NCBI RefSeq assembly: GCF_002887815.1
Contig: NZ_PDHO01000016.1
Coordinates: forward strand, 1-64,000
Length of the DNA: 64,000 bases
Direction: 5' to 3'
Source of the DNA: Mycobacterium sp. ENV421
GTDB taxonomy: Bacteria > Actinomycetota > Actinomycetes > Mycobacteriales > Mycobacteriaceae
Shown here one piece after another: positions 16,237 through 27,000 of this stretch (position 1 is the stretch's first letter; every line of letters starts with the position of its first letter). The notes below the pieces were generated by a model. That model ran no database searches. It was not told the origin of the DNA and saw only the letters and a list, made by a program, of their open reading frames with translations. The position numbers were made by a program, and so were the translations under genes.

Positions 16237-19200
16237 TCAGAGCGACACCGGCACCGAAACGTCGAGTGCGCTCAGGCTGTTGCCGAGCGGATCGCCGAGG
16301 GCCACCATGCTCTGGAAGTACTCGATCACCCGCTTGTCTGAGACGTCCAGTGCGGGCCATTGCGGCCAGTCCCAGGTGTCGTTCATGAACGGTTGCATCT
16401 GATCGTGGCTGAGAACCGTCAGATGGTTGACGTCGTGGGCGGTGGCGGAACCCTCGAGGACGAGGCGGCCATTCGCCCGATCGTGCATCCATCCGCCGTA
16501 GTGTGGCTCCATTTTCAGGGTGTCGATGAAGGCCGTCTCACCACCGGTGTCCATCAGGTACTCGGCGAAGCCGGTATGGCCGTACTGCGCCACCATGGCC
16601 ATCACATCGGCTGCCGAACCGAGCCGCGCCGTCCGTTCGATGTCCGCCACGATCTGCGGGGTGTACTTGTCGTCGGCTATCCAGCCGACTTTGGCGCCCT
16701 GCATGGCGTAATACAGTCCGACGCCCTGCAGGTCCTGGTTCCAGGCCTGCGCGTTGTTGGTCAGCTTGTTGGCGAACGCCCAGTTGCCGACATCCTCGAG
16801 GGCCACCGTGCCCAGGCCGGCGAACGTGCGCTGGTCGTTGTAGGCGACCAGTGCCTCGGTCGTGATCGCCGTTCGGCCGCCCGCGAGCCCGTCCATGCCG
16901 GTGTGGCTGCTGCCGTGGAACATGCCGAACGACATGATGTCGGTGTACTGACCGCTTGCCGGGGGATCGGGCATCGGCATCCCGGGGTCGGTCGGCGGAG
17001 TCTGCGTGCCGCCCCCGGATGTTGTGCCCACCGGACGATCGAGGATGGTTCCCATGCCGGTCGCGTCGGTGAGCGTCGCCCCGGTGGGATTCGACAACAT
17101 GACGGTGAACGTCTCGCTGCTTTCCGTCAGGGAATCGCTCTTCACCGGAACGGTGATCACCTTCTGAGTTTCGCCTGGCGCGAAAGTGACTGTGCCCGTG
17201 ACGCTGACGTAGTCGAGCCCTGCGGTGGCGGTGCCGTTCGACGTTGCGTACTGCACCGTCACCTTCTGAGTCGACGGTGCGGCCAGGGTCACCACGAACG
17301 ACGCCACCGACGTGCCACTTCCCCCGGTGAATTCGATGGGCGTCAGGTAGGCCATCTTGTTCTGGTTGATCGTCTTCCAGTCGTCGGCCAGGATGCCCCC
17401 GGTATCACCGGAATTCGGGTTCCACGACCAATACGTCCAACTCATGTCTTCGGTTCCGGCGGCGATGTCAACCGTGCCGTTGTTGTCGAAATCACCCGAC
17501 AGGTAGGACGTCAGCGCCTCGAACCAGACGGCATCCTTGGGATCGGTGAGTTTGGTGCCGAACTCGCCGACGTAGATCGGCGCGATGTTGTCCTCGTAGA
17601 TGTAGCCCCAGGCTTTCCGGAAGACGCCGGGCAGGCCGGCTCCGAAATTGGCGGTCTGGAACCACGGTTGGGCGTATACGGAGTTCGGATAGTCGTGCGG
17701 TGAGTAGACGACCTGGTTGGGCACGTTGAGCACGATCGGGCGGTCTTTCACACCCATCAGATTGCCGCCCCACCAATAGTTTTGGCCCTGATAGGTCCCG
17801 ACCCCTTCGACGAAGATCAGCAGGTTCGGATTCGCCTGCAGGACAGCGCTTCCGGCTCGCTCCGCCGCGCGCGCCCAGTCGTTGACTCCGCCGCCGCCCC
17901 AGGTCCCGTTGTACGGCTCGTTGTGAAGATCGAAGCCGATGACGGTCGGATTGTCCTTGTAGCGGGTCGCCAGTGTCTGCCAGTCGGAGACCCATTGGTC
18001 TTCGGAGTACTGGCTGTTGTACCAGAGCCCGTTCTCACTTGTGCCCGCACCGGCAGTGCTGCGGTGGTGGTCGAGGATGACCCGCATCCCGTCTTGGCCG
18101 GCGTAGGCGATGATCTGATCGAGCACCTGCATACGGGACAGCCCTTGCAGGTCCGGGTTCAGGTTGTAGTTGATACCGGACGGCGCCGCGGAGGTATGCA
18201 GCATCTCGCTGGAGTACGGGATGCGAATGGTGTTGAAGCCCTGGGCCGACATCTGGTCGATCATGTCTTTGTAGTTGCGGGTCCACAGACCGTCCGGCAC
18301 CCCGTTGGAGCCCTCCGCGCCGAACCAGTTAACGCCCGAGATCTGGACGGTTTTGCCTTGGGAATCCAGGATCTGGTTGCCCGAGGTGTGTAGGAATCCT
18401 GCCGCCATGCCGGTGGAACCGGGTTCCGTCGCCGATGCATCGGAGATGCTGAGGCCGGGCGTTGTCGCCACGTCGTCGTTGGTGATGGTGCCGGTGGCGG
18501 TCCCGCGGGAGATGGTCGCCCCGGAGGGGTTGGACAGTGCGACGGTGAAGGTCTCGGTGGGCTCGACCGTCGTGTCGCCGGTGATCTTGACCGTGACGGT
18601 CTGCGACGTCACGCCGGCCGCGAAGGTGAGAGTACCTGTAGTGCTGGTGAAGTCGGCTCCGGCGGTGGCGGTGCCGTTCGCGGTGGTGTAGCCGACGGTG
18701 ACGGGCGTGGTCGCGGCCTTGGACAGCGTGACGGTGAAGGTGGCGTTGCTCGAGCCGCTGTTGCCCTCGGCGACCGTCACATCGGCGATCGAGATGGTGG
18801 GGGTGGTCGGCGGCGTGCTGACCGCGACGCCGTTGACCGTGAGGTTGGTCGGCGCCGAACCGACGGCGCCGGGGGTGGCTTGATAGCCGAACGATGTGCT
18901 CTGGCCGGCCGCGACGGTGGCGTTGTAGGTCATGTTGCTGATCACGTAGTGGGTGCCGACATGGCTGGTGATCTGGCCGTTCCAGATGTTGGTGATCTGG
19001 GCGGGAGTATCGAATTCGACCGTCCAGCCGTTGAGGTTCTGGCCTGCGGTCACCGTGATGTTCGCGTTGTGCCCGGACCCCCAGTCACTGGCCACGCTGT
19101 AGGAGACAGAGTTGGTGCCCGGGTTCGAAGCCACGTCGTCGTTGGTGATGGTCCCGGTGGCGGTGCCACGAGAGATGGTCGCCCCGGAGGGGTTGGACAG

Positions 19201-20493
19201 TGCGACGGTGAAGGTTTCGGTGGGTTCGACCGTCGTATCGCCGGCGACCTTGACGGTGACGGCCTGCGACGTGACGCCGGGAGTGAAGGTGAGAGTGCCT
19301 GTGGTGCTGGTGAAGTCGGCTCCGGCAGTGGCGGTGCCGCTGACAGTGGAGTAGTTGACGGTGACCGGGGTGGTGGCGGCCTTGGACAATGTGACGGTGA
19401 AGGTGGCGTTGCTCGAGCCGCTGTTGCCCTCGGCGACCGTCACATCGGCGATGGACACGCTCGGTGTGGTCGGGGGCGTGCTGACCGCGACGCCGTTGAC
19501 CGTGAGGTTCGTCGGCGCCGAGCCGACGGCGCCGGGGGTGGCCTGATAGCCGAAGGTGGTGCTCTTGCCTGCGGCGACGGCACCGTTGTAGGTCATGTTG
19601 CTGATCACGTAGTGGGTGCCGACATGGCTGGTGATCTGGCCGTTCCAGATGTTGGTGATCTGGGCGGGAGTATCGAATTCGACCGTCCAGCCGTTCACGG
19701 CGGCGCCACCCGCGGTGACGGTGATGTTGGCGGTGTGACCCGAGCCCCAGTCGGAGACCACGCTATAGCTGGCGGTCGGCGTCGACGTCGTGAGCGCGGC
19801 CGCCTTCCCGGTGGCCCTGGGCATCGCCAGCAGCGACTGGGTCTGCCGGTACAGGCCGGCAAGCAGATCGTTGATCGGATTGCCGACCGGCAGGGCCGGA
19901 AGGACGGGGGCGATCCCCAGCGAGCGCAGCACCTGCGCCGGCGACGGAAGCGAGAGGGGGATCTGCAGCAGACTCGGCGGCGTGAATGCCAGTTTTCGTG
20001 CTGCGACCGGCGGTGCGGGGTCCGTCACGGCGCGGCTGAGCGCCTCGGCGGGGGCCGGCACTGGATTGCTGATTGATTCGACTGTTCCGACCCGCACGGA
20101 TGAGGCGTCAGGCTCTGTTATGTTGCCAACCGCCGCGCGCGGGGTGGATGGGGTAGTTAGCGTAGCGGCGGTCCTCGGTGGCTTGGACCCCGACGAAGCG
20201 GAGGCGGCGGCCCTGAGCTTGGTCGTCTGCCGCCGAGCAGTATGGCCGCCGGCCGACGCGCCCGACGAGGCGTCCCGGGTGGCGCTACTCGGCGACGAGG
20301 AGCCACCACCGGCGGTGGTATCCGCATGTGCCAGCCCCGCGCCGGTCGTCAAAGCGGCCCCGACACCCAGACTCAGCGCCCCCACACCCAGCCAGCCGTA
20401 GGGTTCTCTGCGCCCCCGGCGGCGCGGTCCCCGCTTCGGACCGTCGTTGTCGATCTTCGCCGCATCCCCGCCATGATGTGCCGCAGCATTCAT
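16237..20493 (-). CDS. Secreted modular GH5 glycosidase (cellulase type) with CBM2 and Calx-beta repeats
   Basis: Very large exported protein, 1418 residues. An Arg-rich start is followed by a signal segment (about 33-57, cut after AHA) and a low-complexity linker to 240. Then come CBM2 (241-338), Calx-beta (344-453), CBM2 (463-560), Calx-beta (566-675), a GH5 catalytic domain (about 695-1055), a third Calx-beta (1056-1152), a Pro/Gly linker and an unrecognised C-terminal domain (about 1180-1418). Catalytic acid/base is Glu859 in DLHNEP and the nucleophile is Glu977 in IYVGEFGT. CBM2 modules bind cellulose or chitin; GH5 enzymes usually cut beta-1,4-glucan or mannan. The two CBM2-Calx units are nearly identical at DNA level. 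Convergent with the sulfatase, divergent from recC. Confidence 0.93.
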   Translation of the reverse strand: MNAAAHHGGDAAKIDNDGPKRGPRRRGRREPYGWLGVGALSLGVGAALTTGAGLAHADTTAGGGSSSPSSATRDASSGASAGGHTARRQTTKLRAAASASSGSKPPRTAATLTTPSTPRAAVGNITEPDASSVRVGTVESISNPVPAPAEALSRAVTDPAPPVAARKLAFTPPSLLQIPLSLPSPAQVLRSLGIAPVLPALPVGNPINDLLAGLYRQTQSLLAMPRATGKAAALTTSTPTASYSVVSDWGSGHTANITVTAGGAAVNGWTVEFDTPAQITNIWNGQITSHVGTHYVISNMTYNGAVAAGKSTTFGYQATPGAVGSAPTNLTVNGVAVSTPPTTPSVSIADVTVAEGNSGSSNATFTVTLSKAATTPVTVNYSTVSGTATAGADFTSTTGTLTFTPGVTSQAVTVKVAGDTTVEPTETFTVALSNPSGATISRGTATGTITNDDVASNPGTNSVSYSVASDWGSGHNANITVTAGQNLNGWTVEFDTPAQITNIWNGQITSHVGTHYVISNMTYNATVAAGQSTSFGYQATPGAVGSAPTNLTVNGVAVSTPPTTPTISIADVTVAEGNSGSSNATFTVTLSKAATTPVTVGYTTANGTATAGADFTSTTGTLTFAAGVTSQTVTVKITGDTTVEPTETFTVALSNPSGATISRGTATGTITNDDVATTPGLSISDASATEPGSTGMAAGFLHTSGNQILDSQGKTVQISGVNWFGAEGSNGVPDGLWTRNYKDMIDQMSAQGFNTIRIPYSSEMLHTSAAPSGINYNLNPDLQGLSRMQVLDQIIAYAGQDGMRVILDHHRSTAGAGTSENGLWYNSQYSEDQWVSDWQTLATRYKDNPTVIGFDLHNEPYNGTWGGGGVNDWARAAERAGSAVLQANPNLLIFVEGVGTYQGQNYWWGGNLMGVKDRPIVLNVPNQVVYSPHDYPNSVYAQPWFQTANFGAGLPGVFRKAWGYIYEDNIAPIYVGEFGTKLTDPKDAVWFEALTSYLSGDFDNNGTVDIAAGTEDMSWTYWSWNPNSGDTGGILADDWKTINQNKMAYLTPIEFTGGSGTSVASFVVTLAAPSTQKVTVQYATSNGTATAGLDYVSVTGTVTFAPGETQKVITVPVKSDSLTESSETFTVMLSNPTGATLTDATGMGTILDRPVGTTSGGGTQTPPTDPGMPMPDPPASGQYTDIMSFGMFHGSSHTGMDGLAGGRTAITTEALVAYNDQRTFAGLGTVALEDVGNWAFANKLTNNAQAWNQDLQGVGLYYAMQGAKVGWIADDKYTPQIVADIERTARLGSAADVMAMVAQYGHTGFAEYLMDTGGETAFIDTLKMEPHYGGWMHDRANGRLVLEGSATAHDVNHLTVLSHDQMQPFMNDTWDWPQWPALDVSDKRVIEYFQSMVALGDPLGNSLSALDVSVPVSL
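18469..19107 (-). repeat. CBM2-Calx-beta unit, copy 2 (coding repeat)
   Basis: Encodes residues about 463-675 of the GH5 protein. It is the second member of a tandem duplication with 19135-19773. Long stretches, for example the code for NIWNGQITSHVGTHYVISNM, appear identical in the two copies at nucleotide level. A slightly changed linker separates the copies. Confidence 0.9.
19135..19773 (-). repeat. CBM2-Calx-beta unit, copy 1 (coding repeat)
   Basis: Encodes residues about 241-453 of the GH5 protein. The period to copy 2 is about 221 codons. Differences are few, such as VVSDWG versus VASDWG and GGAAVNG versus GQNLNG. The repeat can confuse short-read assembly. Confidence 0.9.
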
Positions 20494-20761
20494 TGCTCTG
20501 CCCTTCCTCCAAGAGAATTCACAGCGTTGCTGAAAGGTTCAGACATGTCACGCATTTGACCGAAAATGGAGCCAAAAAAGTCTTTGCTGTGTACAGGCCC
20601 TGGACAAATTTGGCGGGGGCGTCAAGGGCCTGGACACAGCAGGGGCCAGCTGGCTGGGCGCGCCGATCGCCACGCCCTCGGCGTGGGGCGGTGTGATTTC
20701 CCCGCCGCGGCGTCACAGCCGCGCGCCGGGGATGTCCCCCGGCGCGGCTACGGTGATCCCG
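20494..20761. other. Divergent intergenic region between GH5 gene and recC
   Basis: 268 bp hold the promoters of the GH5 gene (leftward) and recC (rightward). A 12-bp near-repeat, AGGCCCTGGACA (20595-20606) and AGGGCCTGGACA (20625-20636), occurs 30 bp apart on the same strand. No open frame with a family likeness and no clear operator was seen. Confidence 0.4.
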
Positions 20762-23700
20762 ATGGCCCTGCACCTGCACCGCGCCGAGCGAACCGACCTG
20801 CTCGCCGACGGTCTCGGCGCGCTGCTGGCCGTCCCGCAATCCGACCCGTTCGCCGCCGAACTCGTGGTGGTGCCGGCCCGCGGCGTGGAACGCTGGCTCA
20901 GTCAGCGGCTATCGCACGTCCTCGGTGGCGGGGACGGTGCCGGGGGCGTCTGCGCCGGGGTGTGGTTCCGGTCGCCGGCATCGTTGATCGCCGAGATCGC
21001 CGGGACCGAGGACGACGATCCGTGGTCGCCCGACGCGATGGCCTGGCCGCTGCTGGAAGTCATCGACGCGAGCCTCGACGAGCCGTGGTGCCGCACGCTG
21101 GCCACCCACCTCGGCCACTTCGTGGCCGGCGAGGAGAAGGAGCTGCGTCGGGGCAGGCGGTACGCGGTGGCCCGCCGGCTGGCCGCACTGTTCGCCTCCT
21201 ACGCCCGCCAGCGCCCCCGGCTCCTGGTCGAGTGGCTGGCCGGCGAACCCGACGCTCTGGGCGCCGACCTGCGGTGGCAGCCACACCTCTGGCGTGCCCT
21301 GGTTGCCAGGATGGGCATCGACCCGCCTCACGAGCGGCACGCCAAAACACTTGCCCGGCTGCACGAGTCGGGGGCGGACCTGCCGGCCAGGGTGTCGCTG
21401 TTCGGGCACACCCGGCTGCCGAGCACCGAGATCGAACTCGTCGGCGCGCTGGCCGAACACCACGATGTGCACCTGTGGCTGCCGCATCCCAGCGCCGCGC
21501 TGTGGACCGCGCTGAGCGGCGTGCGGGGCACCGTCGTGCGCAGCGACGACACCAGCCACCGGTTGGCCGCCCACCCGTTGCTGGCCACCCTCGGCCGCGA
21601 CGTCCGCGAACTGCAGCGGGGCCTGCCCGCCTCGGTGGCCACTGACGAGTTCCTGGGCGCCGAGCGTCTTCCGGACACGCTGCTGGGCTGGCTGCAATCC
21701 GATATCGCCGCCAATGCCGAACGGCCGCAGGGTCGTTCGTACGCCGGCGACCGGTCGGTGCAGGTGCACAGCTGTCACGGCGCGGCCCGCCAGGTCGATG
21801 TGCTGCGTGAGGTCCTGCTCGGTCTGCTCGCCGAGGACCGCACCCTGGAACCCCGCGACATCCTGGTGATGTGCCCGGACATCGAGACCTACGCCCCGCT
21901 GATCGTCGCGGACTTCGGCCTCGGCGACGTGGTGCCTGGTGCGCATCCCGCCCACCAGCTGCGGGTGCGGCTGGCCGATCGTGCGTTGATCCAGACCAAC
22001 CCACTGCTCGGGGTGGCGGCCAAACTGTTGGCGTTGGCAGGCAGCCGGGTGACCGCGACCGAGGTGCTGGACTTCGCCCATCTGGAACCGGTGCGGGCGC
22101 GATTCGCCTTCAGTGACGATGACCTGGAGACCATCACCCGCTGGGTGCAGCAGGCCAACATCCGGTGGGGCTTCGATGCCGAGCACCGGGCCCCGTTCGG
22201 AATCCCGTTCATCCAGAACACCTGGCGGTTCGGTCTGGACCGGGTGCTGGCCGGGGTCGCGATGTCCGACGATTCCAAGGACTGGCTGGATGTGACCCTG
22301 CCGCTGGATGATGTCGGCAGCAACAGCGTCGAACTGGCAGGCCGGCTGGCCGAGTGTGTGGACCGGTTGCAGCGCATCGTCGACGCGCTGAGCGGGGTCC
22401 GTCCGTTACGGCAGTGGCTGACCGCGCTGCAAGACGGTGTCGGCATGCTCACGGCCACCAGCGGTGACGATGCTTGGCAGACCAGTCAGCTGCAACGCGA
22501 GTTCGGCGACGTGCTGACCTCGGCCGGGCACCGGGCCGACACCGAGCTGCGGCTTCCGGACGTCACCGCACTGCTGGGTCGGCATCTGTCCGGGCGGCCG
22601 ACCCGGGCGAACTTCCGCACCGGCACGCTGACGGTGTGCACCATGGTTCCGATGCGCTCGGTGCCGCACCGGGTGGTGTGCCTGGTCGGCTTGGACGACA
22701 CCGTGTTTCCCCGGATCGGCGTGGTCGACGGCGACGACGTGCTGGCGCGCGACCCGAGGACCGGTGAGCGCGACATCCGCTCCGAGGACCGTCAGCTGCT
22801 GCTGGACGCGATCTGCGCCGCGACCGACAAGTTGGTGATCACCTACACGGGAGCCAACGAGTACTCCGGGCAACAGCGGCCGCCCGCGGTTCCGTTGGCC
22901 GAACTGCTCGACGCGCTGGACCGCACCACCGAAGCGCCGGTGCGTGAGGAGATACTCATTCGGCACCCGTTGCAGCCCTTCGATGTTCGCAATGTGACGC
23001 CGGGTGCGCTCGGGGTTCCCGACGAACCGTTCACCTTCGACTCCAGCGCGCTCGCTGCTGCGTCGATCACCGGCGGTCACCGCCCCGAACAGCCCGACCT
23101 CCTGGCGAACCCGCTGCCCGCACCAGGGCCCGACGATGTCACGCTGGCCGATCTGTCGAAGTTCTTCGCCAATCCGGTCAAAGGCTTCTTCACCGCCCTG
23201 GACGTGACGCTGCCGTGGGACGTCGAGGGTGTCGAGGACGCCATGCCTGTCGAGATCGACAACCTGCAGCAGTGGACCGTCGGCCAGCGACTGCTCACCG
23301 ACATGCTGGCCGGAATGGATCCCGATCGGGCCGGGCAGGCGGAATGGCGCCGGGGCACGCTGCCACCGGGGCGGCTGGGCTGGCGAACCGCCGGCGAATT
23401 GCGCGACCAGGCAACGGAACTGGCGCGGGCAGCGCTGGCTCATCGAACCGGGACCCCGCACGCCTACGACGTGGACGTCGATCTGGGCGGCGGCCGTCGT
23501 CTCACCGGCACCGTCTCCGGTGTGTACGGCAAGCGGCTCTTGGAGGTGACGTTCTCCAAGCTGGACGCTCCGCACCTGCTGCGGGCGTGGATCCCGATGC
23601 TGGCGCTGTGCGCGGCCCATCCTGGGCAGTGGTCCGCGGTGTGCATCGGCAGGCAGCGGCGCCGCAACGGGGTGGTCGAGCGTCTGCTGGGGGCACCGCA

Positions 23701-24025
23701 GGAGGACCCGACCGCGCTGCTGCGGGATCTGGTCGCGATCTACGACGCCGGCCGCCGCGAGCCGATTCCCCTGCCCATCAAGACGTCTCATGCCTGGGCC
23801 GTGGCACGGATCAGTGGCCAGGACCCCCGAAGCGAAGCCTGGTCGAAGTGGCGTTACGAGCGCGATGACCGCGCCATCGAGCGGGTCTGGGGCCGGGATC
23901 CCGATCTGGACCCGTTGCTGACCGAGCCACGTCCCGGGGAGGAAACGCCCGGTGAGCTGACCCGGCTGGGAGCCTATGCGGCGCGGCTGTGGGCACCGCT
24001 GCTGCGTGCCGAGGACGGTGCCTGA
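20762..24025 (+). CDS. recC: Exodeoxyribonuclease V subunit gamma, RecC
   Basis: Scaffold and recognition subunit of RecBCD, 1087 residues. The ATG at 20762 gives MALHLHRAERTDLLADGLGA, the conserved mycobacterial RecC start; an earlier GTG at 20693 adds an arginine/proline-rich stretch without likeness. Visible blocks are VVPARGVERWLSQRLS, LFGHTRLPSTEIELVGAL, VHSCHGAARQVDVLREVL, CTMVPMRSVPHRVVCLVG and EDRQLLLDAI. Like all RecC proteins it is helicase-like but lacks working ATPase motifs. It shares TGATG with recB. In mycobacteria RecBCD mainly serves single-strand annealing, while AdnAB resects breaks for homologous recombination (established for M. smegmatis). Confidence 0.95.
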   Translation: MALHLHRAERTDLLADGLGALLAVPQSDPFAAELVVVPARGVERWLSQRLSHVLGGGDGAGGVCAGVWFRSPASLIAEIAGTEDDDPWSPDAMAWPLLEVIDASLDEPWCRTLATHLGHFVAGEEKELRRGRRYAVARRLAALFASYARQRPRLLVEWLAGEPDALGADLRWQPHLWRALVARMGIDPPHERHAKTLARLHESGADLPARVSLFGHTRLPSTEIELVGALAEHHDVHLWLPHPSAALWTALSGVRGTVVRSDDTSHRLAAHPLLATLGRDVRELQRGLPASVATDEFLGAERLPDTLLGWLQSDIAANAERPQGRSYAGDRSVQVHSCHGAARQVDVLREVLLGLLAEDRTLEPRDILVMCPDIETYAPLIVADFGLGDVVPGAHPAHQLRVRLADRALIQTNPLLGVAAKLLALAGSRVTATEVLDFAHLEPVRARFAFSDDDLETITRWVQQANIRWGFDAEHRAPFGIPFIQNTWRFGLDRVLAGVAMSDDSKDWLDVTLPLDDVGSNSVELAGRLAECVDRLQRIVDALSGVRPLRQWLTALQDGVGMLTATSGDDAWQTSQLQREFGDVLTSAGHRADTELRLPDVTALLGRHLSGRPTRANFRTGTLTVCTMVPMRSVPHRVVCLVGLDDTVFPRIGVVDGDDVLARDPRTGERDIRSEDRQLLLDAICAATDKLVITYTGANEYSGQQRPPAVPLAELLDALDRTTEAPVREEILIRHPLQPFDVRNVTPGALGVPDEPFTFDSSALAAASITGGHRPEQPDLLANPLPAPGPDDVTLADLSKFFANPVKGFFTALDVTLPWDVEGVEDAMPVEIDNLQQWTVGQRLLTDMLAGMDPDRAGQAEWRRGTLPPGRLGWRTAGELRDQATELARAALAHRTGTPHAYDVDVDLGGGRRLTGTVSGVYGKRLLEVTFSKLDAPHLLRAWIPMLALCAAHPGQWSAVCIGRQRRRNGVVERLLGAPQEDPTALLRDLVAIYDAGRREPIPLPIKTSHAWAVARISGQDPRSEAWSKWRYERDDRAIERVWGRDPDLDPLLTEPRPGEETPGELTRLGAYAARLWAPLLRAEDGA

Positions 24026-27000
24026 TGGATCAGTTCGATCTGCTGGGCCCCTTGCCGGAGCACGGTTCGACGACGGTGCTGGAAGCCAGCGCCGGGACCG
24101 GCAAGACATTCACGCTCGCCGCACTGGTGACCCGCTATGTGGCCGAGGGTCGGGCCAGGCTGGACCAGATGCTGCTGATCACGTTCAGCCGGGCGGCCAC
24201 CCAGGAGTTGCGCGAGCGTGTACGGCGCGCGCTGCAGGAGGCATTGCGCGCGTTCGACGACCCCGAATTCGCTCAGGGCAACGATGTTGTGGCCGCGCTG
24301 ACCCGTGGTGCGCCGGCAGAACTGGTTGAACGTCGGCACCGGTTACGCGACGCGCTGGCCGGGTTCGATGCCGCCACGATCGCCACCACCCACCAGTTCT
24401 GCCACCTGGTGCTGAAATCCCTTGGTGTTGCCGGGGACACCGACTCCCATGTGACTCTGGCCGAGAGCTTGGACGAACTGGTCGCCGAGATCGTCGACGA
24501 CCTGTACCTGGCCCACTTCGGTCAGGAGCGTGAGCCGCCGCCGATCAGCCGCGCGGAGGCGCTCAAGCTGGGCCGTGAGGTGGTCGCCAATCCGGGCACC
24601 GAGCTTCGGCCGTTGAATCCGCCGCCGGGCTCGCAGCCCGCGGTCCGGGTCGGCTTCGCCAACGATGTTCTGACCGAGCTGGATCGGCGCAAACGCCGCC
24701 GCGGGATCCTCAGCTACGACGATCTGCTCGGCCGGCTGGCCGATGCGCTGGAATCGGCCGAATCGCCGGCCGCGACCCGCATGCACCAGCGGTGGTCAGT
24801 GGTGATGGTCGACGAGTTCCAGGACACCGATCCGGTGCAGTGGCAGGTGATCGAGCGCGCGTTCGGCCGCCAGTCGACGCTCATCCTCATCGGCGATCCC
24901 AAGCAGGCGATCTACGCCTTTCGGGGCGGGGACATCGTCACCTACCTGCATGCCGCCAAGACCGCGGGGCAGCGCCGCACACTCGGCATGAACTGGCGCA
25001 GTGATTCGGTGCTGGTCGACCGCCTGCAGAACGTGTTGGGCGGGGCCGAACTCGGCGACCCCGACATCAAAGTCCTTCCCGTACAGGCCCACCATCGTGG
25101 GCACCGGTTGGCGGGTGCCCCGCACAACGACCCGTTCCGGTTGCGGGTGGTCAGCAGGGACAGCTTCGGGCAACGGGGTACCCGCACAATCCGCATGGAC
25201 GCCCTGCGCCCACACATCGCCGCCGACCTGGCAGCCGACATCGCCGCGCTGCTGGCGAGCAAGGCCACCTTCGACGGCAGTCCTCTGCAGGCCAACGACA
25301 TCGCCGTCATCACCGAAAGCCACGCCGACGCCAGGGCGTGCTTCGACGCGCTGGTGACCGCAGGCGTTCCGGCCGTCTACACCGGTGACACCGATGTGCT
25401 CAGGTCGCAGGCCGCCGACGACTGGCTGAGCCTGCTGGAGGCGTTCGACCAGCTGCACCGGCCGGGGCTGGTGCGCGCCGCCGCGACGACGATGTTCTTC
25501 GGCAAGACCGCCGAGGATCTCGCCAGCGGCGGTGACACGCTGACCGACCGGGTCGCGGACACCTTGCGGCAGTGGGCAGATCATGCCCGTGAAGCCGGCG
25601 TGGCGGCGGTGTTCGAGGCGGCGCAGCTGGCGGGTATGGGCCGCCGGGTGCTGTCCTGGGCCGGCGGCGAACGCAACATGACCGATCTCGCCCATGTCAC
25701 TCAGCTGCTGCACGAGGTGTCCCACCGGGACCAGCTCAGCCTCACCGCATTACGCGACTGGCTGCGTACTCAGCGCGAGGAGCGCAGCGGCGCGCCGGAA
25801 CGAAACCGCCGCCTCGACAGCGATGCCGCCGCGGTGCAGATCATGACGGTGTGGGTGAGCAAGGGGCTCCAGTTCCCGATCGTCTACTTGCCATTGGCGT
25901 TCAATCGCTATGTGCGCAGCGAGGATCTGGTCCGTTTCCACGACCAGGAGCGGCGCTGCCTGCACGTCGGCGGTGACCAGAGCGCCGAGCTGGCAACGGC
26001 GCAACGGCTCGGCAGGCAGGAGTCCGCCGGCGAGGAGACCAGGCTGACGTATGTCGCGATGACGCGGGCGCAGTCGCAGGTGGTGACATGGTGGGCGCCG
26101 TCCTGGGACGAACCCAACGGCGGCCTGTCGCGCCTGCTGCGGGGCCGCCGGCCGGGGCAGAGCACGGTTCCGGACCGCTGCGATCCCGAACGGGTCGACG
26201 ACGCCGACGCGATGGCGCTACTCAGGGAATGGGAAACCGCAGGCGGCCCCGTGCTGGAAGAGTCGGTCGTCGCCGAGCCTGCCGAGCTGGCCGTGGAGCA
26301 GCCACGAGAAGACCTGGGTGTCCGGCACTTTCATCGCGGCATCGACACCACGTGGCGGCGAACCTCCTACTCCGGCCTGATCCGCGCCGCTGAGACGACC
26401 GGGGTCGGCAGTGAGCCCGAGGTGATCCAGCTCGACGACGAGGTCGCCGACATCGCGGTGAGCGCACCGCCGTCGGGATCGGATGTGCCATCCCCGATGG
26501 CCGACCTGCCGACCGGCGCCACGTTCGGCAGCCTGGTGCACGCAGTCCTGGAAACCGCCGACCCGTTCGCCGGCGACCTGGCGGCTGAACTGCAGACCCA
26601 GATCGAGCGGCACTCGGTGTGGTGGCCGGTGGACGTCGCTGCGGCGGAATTGGCCACGGCCCTGGTGCCGATGCACGACACCCCCCTCGGCCCGCTCGCC
26701 GGCGAACTGACCTTGCGCCAGATCGGGATGCGGGACCGGTTGTGCGAGATGGACTTCGAGTTCCCGCTGTCCGGCGGCGATCGGGGTACAGGCCGACCCG
26801 AGACGCGGCTGGCTGACGTCGGCCGGCTGCTGAGCGCGCACCTGCCCGCCGACGACCCGCTGGCGCCCTACGTCGAGCGGCTCAGCGGCGGCCCGCTCGG
26901 CGCGCAGTCGTTGCGCGGCTATCTGTCCGGATCCGTGGACGTGGTGTTGCGGATACCCGACGGTGCGGGGCATCGCTATCTGGTGGTCGACTACAAGACC

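Noticed and set aside
18469..19773. Repeats as a possible CRISPR array or mobile element
   Set aside because: The repeats are about 640 bp, in frame, and encode two protein domains; there are no spacers, terminal repeats or transposase.
18880..20076. Open frame of 398 codons antisense to the GH5 gene
   Set aside because: It mirrors the repetitive, high-GC CBM2-Calx coding sequence, repeats with the same period, and has no family likeness.
22406..24109. 567-codon frame antisense to recC
   Set aside because: The composition is Arg/Gln/Pro-rich noise typical of antisense frames in high-GC genes, and recC is certain on the other strand.
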